Shown here in pieces: positions 34,638 through 44,244 of a stretch of DNA of 64,000 nucleotides. A program made the position numbers and the translations under genes. Position 1 is the stretch's first letter. The number at the start of each line of letters is the position of its first letter. The notes below the pieces were generated by a model. The model did not search any database, had not been told where the DNA came from, and worked only from the letters and a program-made list of their open reading frames with translations. The DNA is from Okapia johnstoni (Eukaryota > Chordata > Mammalia > Artiodactyla > Giraffidae): assembly GCA_024291935.2 (NCBI GenBank), contig CM044306.1, forward strand, positions 2,862,501 to 2,926,500, read 5' to 3'.

Positions 34638-34716
34638 GAAAAAGGAGGAGGGAGAGAGGGAGTAGGAGGGGTCGGGGAGGGAAAGAAATTGGATTCTAAT
34701 CCCAGAGTGAGTTTTA

Positions 34717-34888
34717 GGACTGTAGCCCGCCAGGCTTCTCTGTCCATGGGGTTCTCCAGGCAAGAATACTGGAGTGGGTTGCCATGTCCTTCTCCAGGGG
34801 ATCTTCCCAACCCAGGGATCAAACCTGTGTCTCATTATGTCTCCCACATTAGAGGCAAGTTCTTTACCCTAGCACAACCTGGGAAGCC
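34717..34888 (-). mobile_element. Bov-tA SINE, antisense, 3'-end lost
   Basis: Begins inside the Bov-A body ('gactgtagcccgccaggctt') and ends 'cacaacctgggaagcca'. The ~45 terminal bases that normally match the BovB tail are absent. Confidence 0.88.
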
Positions 34889-35114
34889 AAAAAATAATCC
34901 AGTAAGAAATGAACCAAAGCCACAAGGCATAACTCAGGGAGAGCCAAGGATAATGAGAAAATCCTCCAAAGGTTTACTCTGGAGACAGTGAGAAGATCTT
35001 GATGCAGGTGGACGATACTGCTTAGAGTCAAATATTCAGAGATTTACTGTGAGAAGATACAGAGAACACACTCCTGTCTGCTCTTATTAACGAAGTGTTA
35101 CTGAGTCCAGGCTC

Positions 35115-35284
35115 ACTCTGCGTGCATGTGTGTGACTCTCTGTGACCCCATGGACTGTAACCCTCCAGGTTTCTCTGTCCATGGGATTCTCCAGGAAAGA
35201 ATACTGGAGTGGATAGCCATGCCCTTCTCCAGGGGATCTTCCTGACTCAGGCATCAAACCCACATCTCTTATATCTCCTGCCTT
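35115..35284 (-). mobile_element. Bov-tA SINE, antisense, abutting an ERV LTR
   Basis: 'gtgtgactctctgtgacccc' to 'tatctcctgccttgg'. The tRNA-like head complement is cut off where the LTR starts, so the head is missing. Confidence 0.85.
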
Positions 35285-35900
35285 GGCCACTCACTGCACA
35301 AGAGGCTGATAAATCCAAGAGACTAGGTGTTTGAGGCAAGGAATACAACTTTATTCAGCAAGCTAGCTGACCAAGAAGATGGCAGACTAATGTCTCATAA
35401 TAAGCATATTGTCTGGGCCTGGATGCCAGATTCTTTCATAGATCAGAGATGGGGGGAGGGGAGGAAACAAAGCAAAGAGACCATTGAATTCTTGCAAATA
35501 TCTCCTCAGGCAGGGGGATGTGTTAATTTCTTTCTTCCTGCAATCTACAGGTGGGCAGGGATCTGAACAAAGGCGCCTTAGTTGAACAGTCAGGCAGAGA
35601 GGCAGGATTCTCTGAGGCAGGCCATTATGTATGATTAAAATAACAAGACCAATGGAAAGCAAGTCAAAGGAATAGGTCCAATGTGGAGTCAGAATTGACT
35701 TCTCCCTGCAACAGGAGGAGGGAAGCCACAGCTGCCAGTCCTCTGGATCCAGAGGCCAGGCACTTACTAGCCGGAGCGCACCTACGTTTACTGGCCAATG
35801 ACATCATCCTGACAGTATAAGCATGATGCTCTCTCTATCATCCCTTTTTCTGAAGGAGGACCCTGCGGCTGGGAGCCGCTGAGGATCTCTTTTAAGGAAT
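35285..35900 (-). mobile_element. Ruminant endogenous retrovirus LTR, antisense
   Basis: Read on the minus strand, the order is a U3-like region, a TATA-like 'ctatgaaag' near 35435, a polyadenylation signal AATAAA (complement at 35350-35355) and a U5-like end ('tgtgcagtgagtggcc'). It resembles a repeated bovine class II (ERVK/BTLTR-type) LTR from memory of that family. The right boundary is uncertain. No gag, pol or env coding is seen, so a solo LTR or an LTR with degraded flank. Confidence 0.6.
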
Positions 35901-36587
35901 TCCAGCTATGAAGTCTGAGGGCCAGACCACGGATGCAGGATGCTGGGTCTTCAGTTCTCAGCGGTTCTGCCCCAGGGCCTCAGACTTGAACCCAGAGAAG
36001 GAGGAAGAGGAAAGAAGACAGTGTTGGTTCCAAAACCCGCCCCGAACCCAGAGGGCAGGGAGACATGGAAAGAAAGAGACAGCCCCTCCAGACTGGGAGG
36101 CGGTAGGTTTAAGAGGCAGGGGACTTACCTACGGGGGCTTGTCCTGAGTGCAAGGTGGGGAGACCTCCACACCTGTCCACCTGAATGTGAAAGCTTTCTT
36201 AGGAACCTTAACAGGATCTGGGTATGTTTTCAGTCCCAGAAGTGGTCACATATCGCTTTCTCAGGCCTGCACTGGCTCCTACTTTGGGGAAGGCGGGCAG
36301 CAGGTCCGTTTCAAGGATGGGGGGCGGCGGGGAGCCTCCATCACCGGGTCCAGCTCCAGGGTCATCAGGAGGTCACGCCCTCCCTCTCGGTAACCGCTCT
36401 AACACAGACCTCTGATCCTCCTGGGAGACTCAGAAAAATAGAGATGGTATTCAAAAGTGTAGCTGTGCTTGAAGAAGGCACTCTTGCACTTTTGCATTTT
36501 CTCTGCAGACTTGAAATGGAGATTTTCCCTGGTTCCAAATATAATTTCTTTCGACCTGCTGTTTCCTTGAAAGACAAGAAATGCTGT
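35901..36587. other. GC-rich block with the longest open frame (225 codons)
   Basis: A plus-strand frame stays open from 35940 to 36617, starting 'MLGLQFSAVLPQGLRLEPRE', rich in Gly, Arg, Pro and Leu, and ending inside the next L1 fragment. Two overlapping shorter frames (36148-36393, 36224-36415) show the openness follows GC content. No domain is recognisable. The block may be further ERV sequence upstream of the LTR's U3 or an unrelated GC-rich segment. Not called as a gene. Confidence 0.45.
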
Positions 36588-36660
36588 GTTCACAGAGCTC
36601 CCTGTCCTATACAGTAGGAACTTGTTGGTTATCCATTTTAAATATGGCAGTGTGCACATG
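36588..36660 (-). mobile_element. L1 3' UTR fragment, antisense
   Basis: 'gagctccctgtcctatacag', 'ggaacttgttggttatccat', 'taaatatggcagtgtgcaca'. Followed by a TG/TA microsatellite (36660-36696). Confidence 0.8.
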
Positions 36661-36696
36661 TGTATATGTGTGTGTGTGTATAATATATATATATCT
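36660..36696. repeat. (TG)n/(TA)n compound microsatellite
   Basis: 'tgtatatgtgtgtgtgtgta' then 'taatatatatatat'. Confidence 0.88.
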
Positions 36697-37794
36697 TCCA
36701 GCTCCACTCAGACTAGACATTCTCAAGATGCAAAGCTTCTCCACCAGGCAGGTCCAAATAGAGCGTCTGGCATGGCTATGAACAGCTTCCACTGGGGCTA
36801 GAGTATAAAAAGGAAGATCTAGATATTTTGAGTAACTCAATTGTCTAAATTCCCTGATCACAGTGGTAAGCTTTGTTTCTGTCGTCACAATACAAGGAAA
36901 ATCCAGTAGAAACTTGAATCTCACAGACATTTCAAAATGTGTCCTCCCTTGGTTACTGGAAAATGGCTCCCGTTATGCATTTGGAGACCCTCACTTTATA
37001 CATTGTCAAATGTCAGAATGCTTTCAGATGAAAGATTTCTGCTTCCCTCCTGGTGTATATAAAACAAAATTAAAGACGTTTTCCCCCTCTTTTTCATTTC
37101 ATCTGGATAAGGTTTAATGCTTGGAGGGAAAAAGCAATTACGTTTATACAGTGTCATGTTTGGCTGAAAGTGATTTGAGATCGATAGTGCTTGTATTCTC
37201 CCACAGTATAATTGTTACCTGGGCTCCAGAAGTCAAACAGTCTGAGAATGGCACTTATATCAAATGTTTTACAATGCTTGACTCTGCTTCCTCTCCTTCA
37301 TATGAACCTCACACGAGTCCCACTAGAAAGTTTATAAACAATATTTAATGTATAATGCAAAGCTTATCCTCACTTTTAACTGCTTGGGTGGTTAAAAATA
37401 GAGTTGATTTGTTTCTGTCTGCCCTAGAAAAGTACCTTTCAAAAGAGAATTTCATCTCCTTTGAAATGGCAATGTATAGTTTATTTTGTTTGAAATTAGT
37501 GGCTTTTCTCTGGTGGAATTGGGTTTTCTTTATCTTGCCATTCAGAAGTGATTAGTAAATTAACTCAAACCTGGATCATTAAAATTCCACAAAGCCATGC
37601 AATAAAGCTCTATCAGCTAAAGTTGTAGGCTAACCATCAAGAGATTTAAAAAATAAAAAGCAGGAAAAGAACCTAAAATGATGGTTGCTATTGTGGAGAA
37701 AATGGGAAAATGAAACAGTGATTAGCAAGGAGGTGGGTGAGGAGGAAGGCTTTGTTCATTGGCTACAAGTCTTCACTTCTAATTACTGTTTTTT
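36697..37794. other. 1.1 kb unassigned DNA
   Basis: No repeat family seen. Three plus-strand open frames (36863-37117, 37121-37348, 37355-37555; 66-84 codons) follow one another in different frames, with no domain or splice signal that I can defend. Confidence 0.45.
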
Positions 37795-38022
37795 AACCAT
37801 ATATATTTCCCTCATAGCTCAGTCGGTAAAGAATCTGCCTGCAGCAGGAGATCTGGGTTTGATTCCTAGGTTGGGAAGATCCCCTGGAGAAGGAAATGGC
37901 AACCCACTCCAGTTGTTTTGCCTGGAGAATCCCATGGACAGAGGAGCCTGGCAGACTACAGTCCACGGGGTCACAAGAGTTGGACACGACTTAGCCACTA
38001 AACCACCAACAACCATATATAT
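37795..38022 (+). mobile_element. Bov-tA SINE with 12-bp TSD, sense
   Basis: Element 37807-38010, TSD 'aaccatatatat' at 37795-37806 and 38011-38022. Head is slightly altered ('ttccctcatagctcagtcgg'); the tail reads 'cgacttagccactaaaccac'. Confidence 0.95.
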
Positions 38023-38037
38023 GTATTGCTTCTATGG

Positions 38038-38255
38038 GCTTCCCTAGTGAGTCACCGATAAAGAATCTGCCTGCTAAAGCAGGAGATGTTGGTTTGATCC
38101 CTTGGTCAGAAAGATCCCCCGGAGCAGTAAATGTCAACCCTCTCCAGTATTCTTGCCTTGGAGAATCCCATGGACAGAAGAGCCTGGCAGGCTACAGTCC
38201 ATGGGGTTGCAGAAAAGTTGGATATCACCGAGCAGCTAAACAACAACAATATTTA
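38038..38255 (+). mobile_element. Bov-tA SINE, sense
   Basis: 'ggcttccctagtgagtcacc' head, B-box region 'ggtttgatcccttggtcag', tail 'gagcagctaaacaacaacaa'. Only 15 bp from the preceding copy's TSD, same orientation. Confidence 0.93.
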
Positions 38256-38289
38256 AAATCTCTCATCTAGACTAAGAACTACCTTCCCG

Positions 38290-38475
38290 AGAGCAACCAG
38301 GAGCAAAGCAGGTGCAAGAAAAAATTCTTTCCTTAGAATCTTCAGAGGAAGCATGGGCCTGTGGACACCTTGATTTCAGAATTCGAAACTCCTAAATGAT
38401 GAGCGAATAAATTTGTCCTGTTTTAGGCCACCATGTTTGAATATACTATGACTTCCCTGGGAAGCTAATAAAGAA
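38290..38475 (+). mobile_element. MLT1-type LTR 3' end, sense
   Basis: 'acaccttgatttcagaattc', 'gagcgaataaatttgtcctg' and 'ttttaggccaccatgtttga' match the MLT1 3' end, including its polyadenylation signal AATAAA. Confidence 0.65.
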
Positions 38476-38570
38476 ATGAAATCATCATCGTCATCGTTGC
38501 TGTTATCATCAACTCCACGAAGAGAGGAGCTGCTCTGGTCTGTAGAGTTAGGTCTAATAAGAGGTTGCAA

Positions 38571-38869
38571 GTACTTCCATGGAGAAGGCAATGGCACCCC
38601 ACTCCAGTACTCTTGCCTGGAAAATCCCATGGATGGAGGAGCCTGGTAGGCTACAGTCCATGGGGTCGCTAAGAGTCAGACACGACTGAGCGACTTCACT
38701 TTCACTTTTCACTTTCATGCACTGGAGAAGGAAATGGCAACCCACTCCAGTGTTCTTGCCTGGAAAATCTCAGGGACGGCGGAGCCTGGTGGGCTGCCGT
38801 CTATGGGGTCGCACAGAGTCGGACACGACTGAAGCGACTTAGCAGCAGCAGCAGCAGCAGGTACTTCCA
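38571..38869 (+). mobile_element. Bov-A2 dimeric SINE with (GCA)n tail and TSD, sense
   Basis: Two Bov-A monomers joined by a 'ttcactttcacttttcactt' linker occupy 38580-38860, ending in a pure (GCA)n tract (38842-38860). TSD 'gtacttcca' at 38571-38579 and 38861-38869. Confidence 0.95.
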
Positions 38870-39098
38870 AGGGACCGTCATGACTTTTCAGAACAGTACT
38901 GCCCAGGAAATGAGTGGAAACTGTGCTCTTGAGGCTTCATTCCTTGATTTCAGCACATCAGGTGCTATTTTTCCGAAACTTTAACAAAATACTCCAAAGG
39001 AAAAACAGGTTTTATTTTTACTTACAAAGGTGGAGTGCAATATTTTCCAGATCATATTTTGCTGAACAGTGTTTCCAGAAGATTTTAATTGGAGGACG

Positions 39099-39345
39099 AC
39101 AACAATAGGGCTTCCCTGGTGGCTCAGAGGGTAAAGAGTCTGCCTGCAATACAAGAGACAGACGGGGGTTCAATCTCTGGGTGGGCAAGATGCCCTGGAG
39201 GAGGACATGGCTACCAACTGCAGTACTCTTGCCTGGAGAATCCCATGGACAGAGGAACCTGGAAGGCTACATATAGTCCATGGGGTCTCAGAGTTGCACA
39301 CGGAGTAACTAGCACACTTCTTTTTTTCACTTTCAGTAACAACAA
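39099..39345 (+). mobile_element. Bov-tA SINE with probable TSD and pyrimidine tail, sense
   Basis: Head 'gggcttccctggtggctcag' to 'gcacacggagtaactagcac', then a pyrimidine-rich tail ending 'ttttcactttcag' at 39336. The probable TSD 'acaacaa' lies at 39099-39105 and 39339-39345, so the pyrimidine tract belongs to the SINE. Confidence 0.88.
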
Positions 39346-39516
39346 AGGAAAGAAAGAAAGATTTCAGGATCCAAAAACTGAAAACATTTCATGCAGAGTA
39401 CTTCTCTCAGAGATTCGTAAGCACATTGAGAATCTCAAAGATCCTGAGGAAAAAGCCCGCTTCTCTTTAGTTGAGGTAGATCCTGCATTTTTAGAGAAAT
39501 ATGGAATGGGATTTGG
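39337..39516 (+). other. Exon-like open segment, 60 codons, SINE-supplied acceptor
   Basis: Bounded by a pyrimidine tract ending in AG (39335-39336) and a donor-like TTGG|GTAAAC (39516/39517). Read in the frame that stays open it is 180 nt (phase 2 at both ends) and encodes a charged, helix-like stretch including 'SEIRKHIENLKDPEEKARFS' and 'EVDPAFLEKYGMGF'. Without splicing the frame closes at the TAA of 39518-39520. Against it: the acceptor tract is part of a Bov-tA tail, a TAA closes the frame at 39086-39088 upstream, and I recognise no protein family. It could be an exonised fragment, a pseudogene piece or chance. Confidence 0.25.
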
Positions 39517-39544
39517 GTAAACCCTGGGAGAATGGAAATTAAGT

Positions 39545-39700
39545 GACCCACAGACGACTCAAACCTAGCTTTGTCCCCTTCAGTCATGCAATCTGATTCC
39601 ACCCACAGCCTCAGTTTTCTTTGAACACAAGAGATAATACCTCCCCCATAAATGTTGTTGGAAGATTCAGCAACCAAAGTTACATTGGTTTATTTTATGC
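39545..39700 (-). mobile_element. MIR-like SINE, antisense
   Basis: 'cagcctcagttttctttgaa', 'gagataatacctcccccata' and 'tgttgttggaagattcagca' follow the complement of the MIR core. Confidence 0.55.
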
Positions 39701-39861
39701 TTTTATTCACTTATAGTATCTCATATCTTGGATGTTGATAATACTTATAATATTTATCTAAGAAATTTGGCCCCAAGTAACTGATGTATGTGAAAGCACC
39801 TTGGAAAATAAAATACTGTTTATATAGAAGATTGAATTTATAACTTGATTTTTTTTCTAAT

Positions 39862-40160
39862 TTATTGATGCTGCTGCTGCTGCTGTTGCTAAGTCACCTC
39901 AGTCGTGTCCGACTCTGTGCAACCCCATAGACGGCAGCCCACCAGGCTCCCCCGTCCCTGGGATTCTCCAGGCATGAACACTGGAGTGGGCTGCCATTTC
40001 CTTCTCCAGTGCATGAAAGTGAAAAGTGAAAGTGAAGTCACTCAGATGTGTCCGACTCTTTGCGACTCCATGGACTGCAGCCCGCCAGGCATCTCCATCC
40101 ATGGGATTTTCCAGGCAAGAGGACTGGAGTGGGGTGCCATTGCCTTCTCCATTATTGATG
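39862..40160 (-). mobile_element. Bov-A2 dimeric SINE with (CTG)n tail and TSD, antisense
   Basis: (GCT)n tail at 39869-39886, two antisense monomers joined by 'gaaaagtgaaagtgaagtca', ending 'gccattgccttctcc' at 40150. TSD 'ttattgatg' at 39862-39870 and 40152-40160. Confidence 0.95.
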
Positions 40161-40408
40161 CTAATTTTTTGGAAATTAATAGGTTTTTTAGTTTGGTGCA
40201 ATACAAAGTTAAAATTAAAAAATCAGTCTATACCTCCATTCCAATTCTGTATAAACTGGATGCCGCTCCTGAGATTAATGCTTTTACTATGCCAATAATG
40301 TTTGTAGAAGTGGGGACATCTTTTTTTATTGCCACGCATCCTTCAAAGCATAGAGAAAGGGAACTGTTTCTATTGAATCTCTGTTTCTTTTGTACTTTGT
40401 ACTTCATC

Positions 40409-40650
40409 AAGGATGTGTGTGTGTGCGCACACGCATGCATGTGTTAGTTGCTCAATCCTGTCCAACCCTTTGTGACCGCATGGACTGTAGCCCACCAGGC
40501 TCCTTTATCCATTCGATTCTTCAGGCAAGAATACTGGAGTGGGTTGCTATTCCCTTCTCTAGGGGATCTTCCTGACCCATAACCCAGGTCTCCTGCTTTG
40601 CAGGCAGATTCTTTACCATCTGAGCCACCAGGGAAACCCTAAGGATGTGT
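40409..40650 (-). mobile_element. Bov-tA SINE with 10-bp TSD, antisense
   Basis: Element 40419-40640 including a TG/CA-rich start; TSD 'aaggatgtgt' at 40409-40418 and 40641-40650. The antisense B-box is damaged by a deletion near 40580 ('gacccataacccaggtctc'). Confidence 0.94.
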
Positions 40651-40669
40651 AATAGACTATTTATTTCAG

Positions 40670-40937
40670 ACTAGGAGAAATAGCTACATGTCTACTAGTG
40701 AGGCACATTAAAGTAAATAATGAACACGTTCTTATTACTTCACTGGAAAATGAAATTATATATCCGCATGAAGGAGATACTGCAACTGTTTGTTTTTCTC
40801 TATCACACCATCTAGCAAAAGTTATCATTATACCAGGAGTCTACAACTGGTCTGCAAAAGGAGATGCTTCATCATATCTTCAACTGAACATTAAATCCGA
40901 AAATGGCTATCTTATTCAGAAAATATCTGACTCATAA
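40670..40937 (+). other. Exon-like open segment, 89 codons to a stop
   Basis: Preceded by 'actatttatttcag' (acceptor-like; AG at 40668-40669) and open from there to TAA at 40935-40937. If spliced from the donor at 39516 the phase matches (2 to 2). The translation includes 'HEGDTATVCFSLSHHLAKVI' and 'SYLQLNIKSENGYLIQKISD'. No family recognised. A frame this long is expected by chance many times in AT-rich DNA of this length, so support is weak. Confidence 0.2.
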
Positions 40938-42716
40938 CAAATGGACTGAAATTAAAACACAGTGAATATTACTAAGGAATTTGACAAGCCAACAAACTAA
41001 CTTTCAAACACATTAACACACACCAGTTCATCTGCGTATATAACTCATTGATTTAAGAGAATACATTGCCTAATTTTGTTGTTTAACAGATTTTTTTTGA
41101 AAACAAATACAAGTCTCTACCTCTTCTGAAAATATGAAGATACTAGTGAAACCACACACACACACATACCCACGCTATACACATCTATTTAAAAAGTCCA
41201 AACAGTATAATTCAAAAGAAAAGATGTTACATTTAAAAGGCAGAGTCAATTGCCTACACAATCGAATTTTCCAGTGGATTTTTTAATTCTATGGCTTACT
41301 TTGTACATTTGGAAGTGACTTTTTAACTAAAATTTTTCTGAATATTTATTGCAGCTCTATAGAGATCAAACAGGCTTTGATACACACAAACCCACAAAAA
41401 CAACATTCGACTTTCCAAAACTTTTTCTATAATATATGCACAGAATGACTTATTACTTGTCACATAAAAAACCCCCACATTTCCTTTAATGTTGGGCATT
41501 TCATGGAGCTGTCTCTGTAACATACTGCGTGTCCATATGTAGACAATGTGTGAAATAGACTCTGGACGTTCTGCCATGGCTTGCAGTGTGTGTGTTGCTG
41601 TCCCATGCCAACTTTCCATCTTCTTTACCAAAGAAGTTGTCTCAATTGTTAATGCAGAATATTTTAAACACAGACTGTCATCCAAACTTGCTTTTTTCTA
41701 CTATACGTTTTAAGGAGAAAAGGTCAGAGTACTCCGATCAATTGACCCTTGTTCTAATTTTTGCACCAAGGAGCTCAAACCTGTGTTGTTTGACCATTTT
41801 CCATTTGTCCCCAGTGGAATTAGCCATAGGTTTTTCTGAGTGAATTTATAATCCAAATTAAAGAGAGAAAAAAAAAAAGGTTATGGAAGACAGTAGCTGT
41901 TGCAGCATTTTGTTTGTGAGGGGCCAATTTGAACACCTGGAAATTGCATTGGAAAAACTCGCAAGGAAAACAGAAGCACATCGTTAACCCTTTCCATCTC
42001 ATAGGAACAAATAGTAACCTGAGATTGGTGTCCTAGAACTATTTTAAGGAATAGGGACTGTTTTGCGAGGACACAGCTGATGCCATCTTTCCAGAGTAGA
42101 ATATTGGCCTTGCAGAAGTGATGGGCAAATTGCTAAAAATGGACTTGCTGCCATTTCAAATGAGATGATACGTTTCCGAAGAGTCTTCCATGGAAAGAAA
42201 AAGGAATTTAGTGAAAATAAGAATTTCCACGTGTTTATGAACGAAAAACGTGTTTTTTTTTGCAAGGAGGATTGGTAAAATTCCCCCTCCTCACAAAAAA
42301 AACAAAAAGGACAATTTTTCAAAAGATGAAAGGTAAAATAGGGAAAAAAAAGAAAACAACAGCAGTGTGAGTCCCAGTGAAAATCAGGCTCAGCCCTGCC
42401 CGGGAGATCTAAATAAAGTCAAGCTTTTTTCAGATGCATTTAGGGTTTTGTGTTTGTTTTTTTGTGGGTTGTTTCTGTTTTGTATCTGTTGCTTACAACA
42501 AAATGAACGTTAAGAAACTTTAAAAACAGCTGATAGTTTTTAACCCAAGTAGAGTATGCTGCTGAGGCATTTTAAAATTTAAAAGTGTTTTATAAGAACC
42601 CCAGGTTTTGACTTGAATGTCCCTTGGAATGTGGGTTCAAATCTCTCCGCTTCTGTCCTCCTTTCTGTTCATTTATCACAGTGACCAGTGGGAAGTGCAT
42701 TTAATTACATATCAGT
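40938..42716. other. 1.8 kb without recognisable repeats, with an AATAAA
   Basis: No repeat apart from a very short (CA)n near 41152-41167. AATAAA occurs at 42412-42417, followed by a T/G-rich stretch. A 120-codon minus-strand frame (41685-41323) and an 85-codon plus-strand frame (41586-41843) have no recognisable motif. It could be the 3' UTR of a transcript ending at 40937, but that is inference. Confidence 0.4.
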
Positions 42717-42946
42717 AGAAAGTCGTGAGGCTTCCCTGGTGGCTCAGACAGTAAAGAATCTGCCTGCAATGCCGGAAACCCGGGTTTGATCCCTGCGCTG
42801 GGAAGATCCCCTGGAGGAGGGCATGCCAGTCCACTCCAGCATTCTTGCCTGGAGAATCCCACGGAGAGAGGAGCCTGGCGGGCTACAGTCCATGGGGTCG
42901 CCCAGAGTCAGACGTGATGGAGCGACTAAGCACAGAAAGTCATGAG
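42717..42946 (+). mobile_element. Bov-tA SINE with 13-bp TSD, sense
   Basis: Element 42730-42933; TSD 'agaaagtcgtgag' at 42717-42729 and 'agaaagtcatgag' at 42934-42946. Complete head, body and 'gatggagcgactaagcac' tail. Confidence 0.95.
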
Positions 42947-43825
42947 TTATAGTTCCACTGTATATTACTTGGCCACAGTTTAATGGCCCAGTTGCATTTG
43001 TTAAGTATCTGCATCCCTTCAGGAGAGGACATTTTTCCGTGGATTCCTTATCTTGCCTCATCTGAAACCTGCTGAGTGGGATTAGCTGGTGTCCAGGGTC
43101 CCTCCAGCTTTACTTTCTGATCTAAGACTTCATCTCGGAGAGAGGAACAAACTCAAACAGGATTTTATCTTCATTCTTTACGCCACATGTGCTCAGTTCT
43201 AATTCCAGAACTGTGTGCCTGTCTTGAGATTTCAGGTGCCACAGAGACAGGCCGTGGAGAAGTGACACAGCTAAATAGTTCAAGGGAATAAGGAAGAAAT
43301 TGGAGGACTAAGGTTTGAATTCTTATCTGTGCTCCTTGGAGCTCTGTGACCTTGGTCGGTTACCACACGCTGAGAACCCAGCAAAACCTAGTAAACCTAG
43401 TGTGGAAACAAAGAGAAAAGTGTTATTGGAATCAGTCAAATATTTGCTTACTCCCTATAACCCTTAAAGGATCCATGGAGTAATTCTTTTGTTTTTTGGC
43501 ATGGCCATTTGTATTTTTAGAATGAAACCCAGGTGATTCTCCTGCTTTGCAGTCCCCAGAAATCTTCAGGATGGTGCAGAGGCTGTTCCTCCCGCACTTT
43601 GGGGTGTCATTAACAAAGACACCCTCAGAGCATCCCCTACCCTTTTGAAACAGGTGCTGAGCTAGAAATCTCTGGCCATGTGGTTATCAAACCAAACTCT
43701 GCTTCTATGCCCCAGGAGTTAATAGGACCCCCTCTTTTATTCATTGCTCCTCCCAGAGGCTGTCGGTTTAAGGACCATGGGAAGCTTATTTGATAGAGAT
43801 AGTAGCTAAATCCCTGTCCAGGGCC
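42947..43825. other. Mostly unassigned DNA with a MIR-like piece
   Basis: An antisense MIR-like fragment lies at 43305-43385 ('ggtttgaattcttatctgtg', 'ctctgtgaccttggtcggtt'). Nothing else recognised. Confidence 0.45.
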
Positions 43826-43985
43826 TTTGCTGGCGGTCCAGTGGTTAAGACTTCACCATCCAATGCAGGGTGGGTATGGATTCGATCCCTGGATGGGGAA
43901 CCAAGATCCCACATGCCTCATGGCCAAAAAACCAAAACAGAAAACAGAAGCAGTATTGTCATAAATGCAACATGGTCTGTTTACA
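43826..43985 (+). mobile_element. Short tRNA-derived SINE (CHR-1/ART2A-like), sense
   Basis: 'gctggcggtccagtggttaa', 'attcgatccctggatgggg', 'gatcccacatgcctcatggc', then the A/C tail with 'gtattgtcataaatgc'. Confidence 0.85.
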
Positions 43986-43998
43986 CATGGCCTACATC

Positions 43999-44244
43999 AA
44001 ACTTCCCTGGTGGCACAGTGGGTAAGAATCCACCTGCCGATGCAGGGGACACTAGCTTGATCCCTGGTCCTGATTCCCCATGCCGTGCAGCAGCTGAGCC
44101 CGTGTGCACAATCCTGAAGCCTTCGCCGTAGAGGCTGCTCTCTGTGACAGGAGACGCCACCGCAGCGAGAAGCCCGCACCGCATCTAGACAAACGCCGGT
44201 GTGCGGCAACCAAGACCCAGCACAGCCAAGAATAAATAAATAAA
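43999..44244 (+). mobile_element. CHR-2-like SINE, sense
   Basis: 'aacttccctggtggcacagt', 'agcttgatccctggtcctg', 'gagacgccaccgcagcgaga', tail 'gccaagaataaataaataaa'. It follows the shorter SINE by 14 bp, so the pair shares orientation. CpG-rich; minus-strand open frames across it are artefacts. Confidence 0.88.

Noticed and set aside
35285..36617. Possibility of a full provirus
   Set aside because: Only one LTR is seen here and no gag, pro, pol or env frame lies beside it.
38571..40160. Direct repeats spaced by ~280 bp that might suggest an array
   Set aside because: They are Bov-A monomers and TSDs of Bov-A2 SINEs, not a CRISPR or tandem array; this is a mammalian genome.
41323..41685. 120-codon minus-strand open frame in repeat-poor DNA
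   Set aside because: No domain, splice or promoter context; a few frames of this length are expected by chance at this A+T content.
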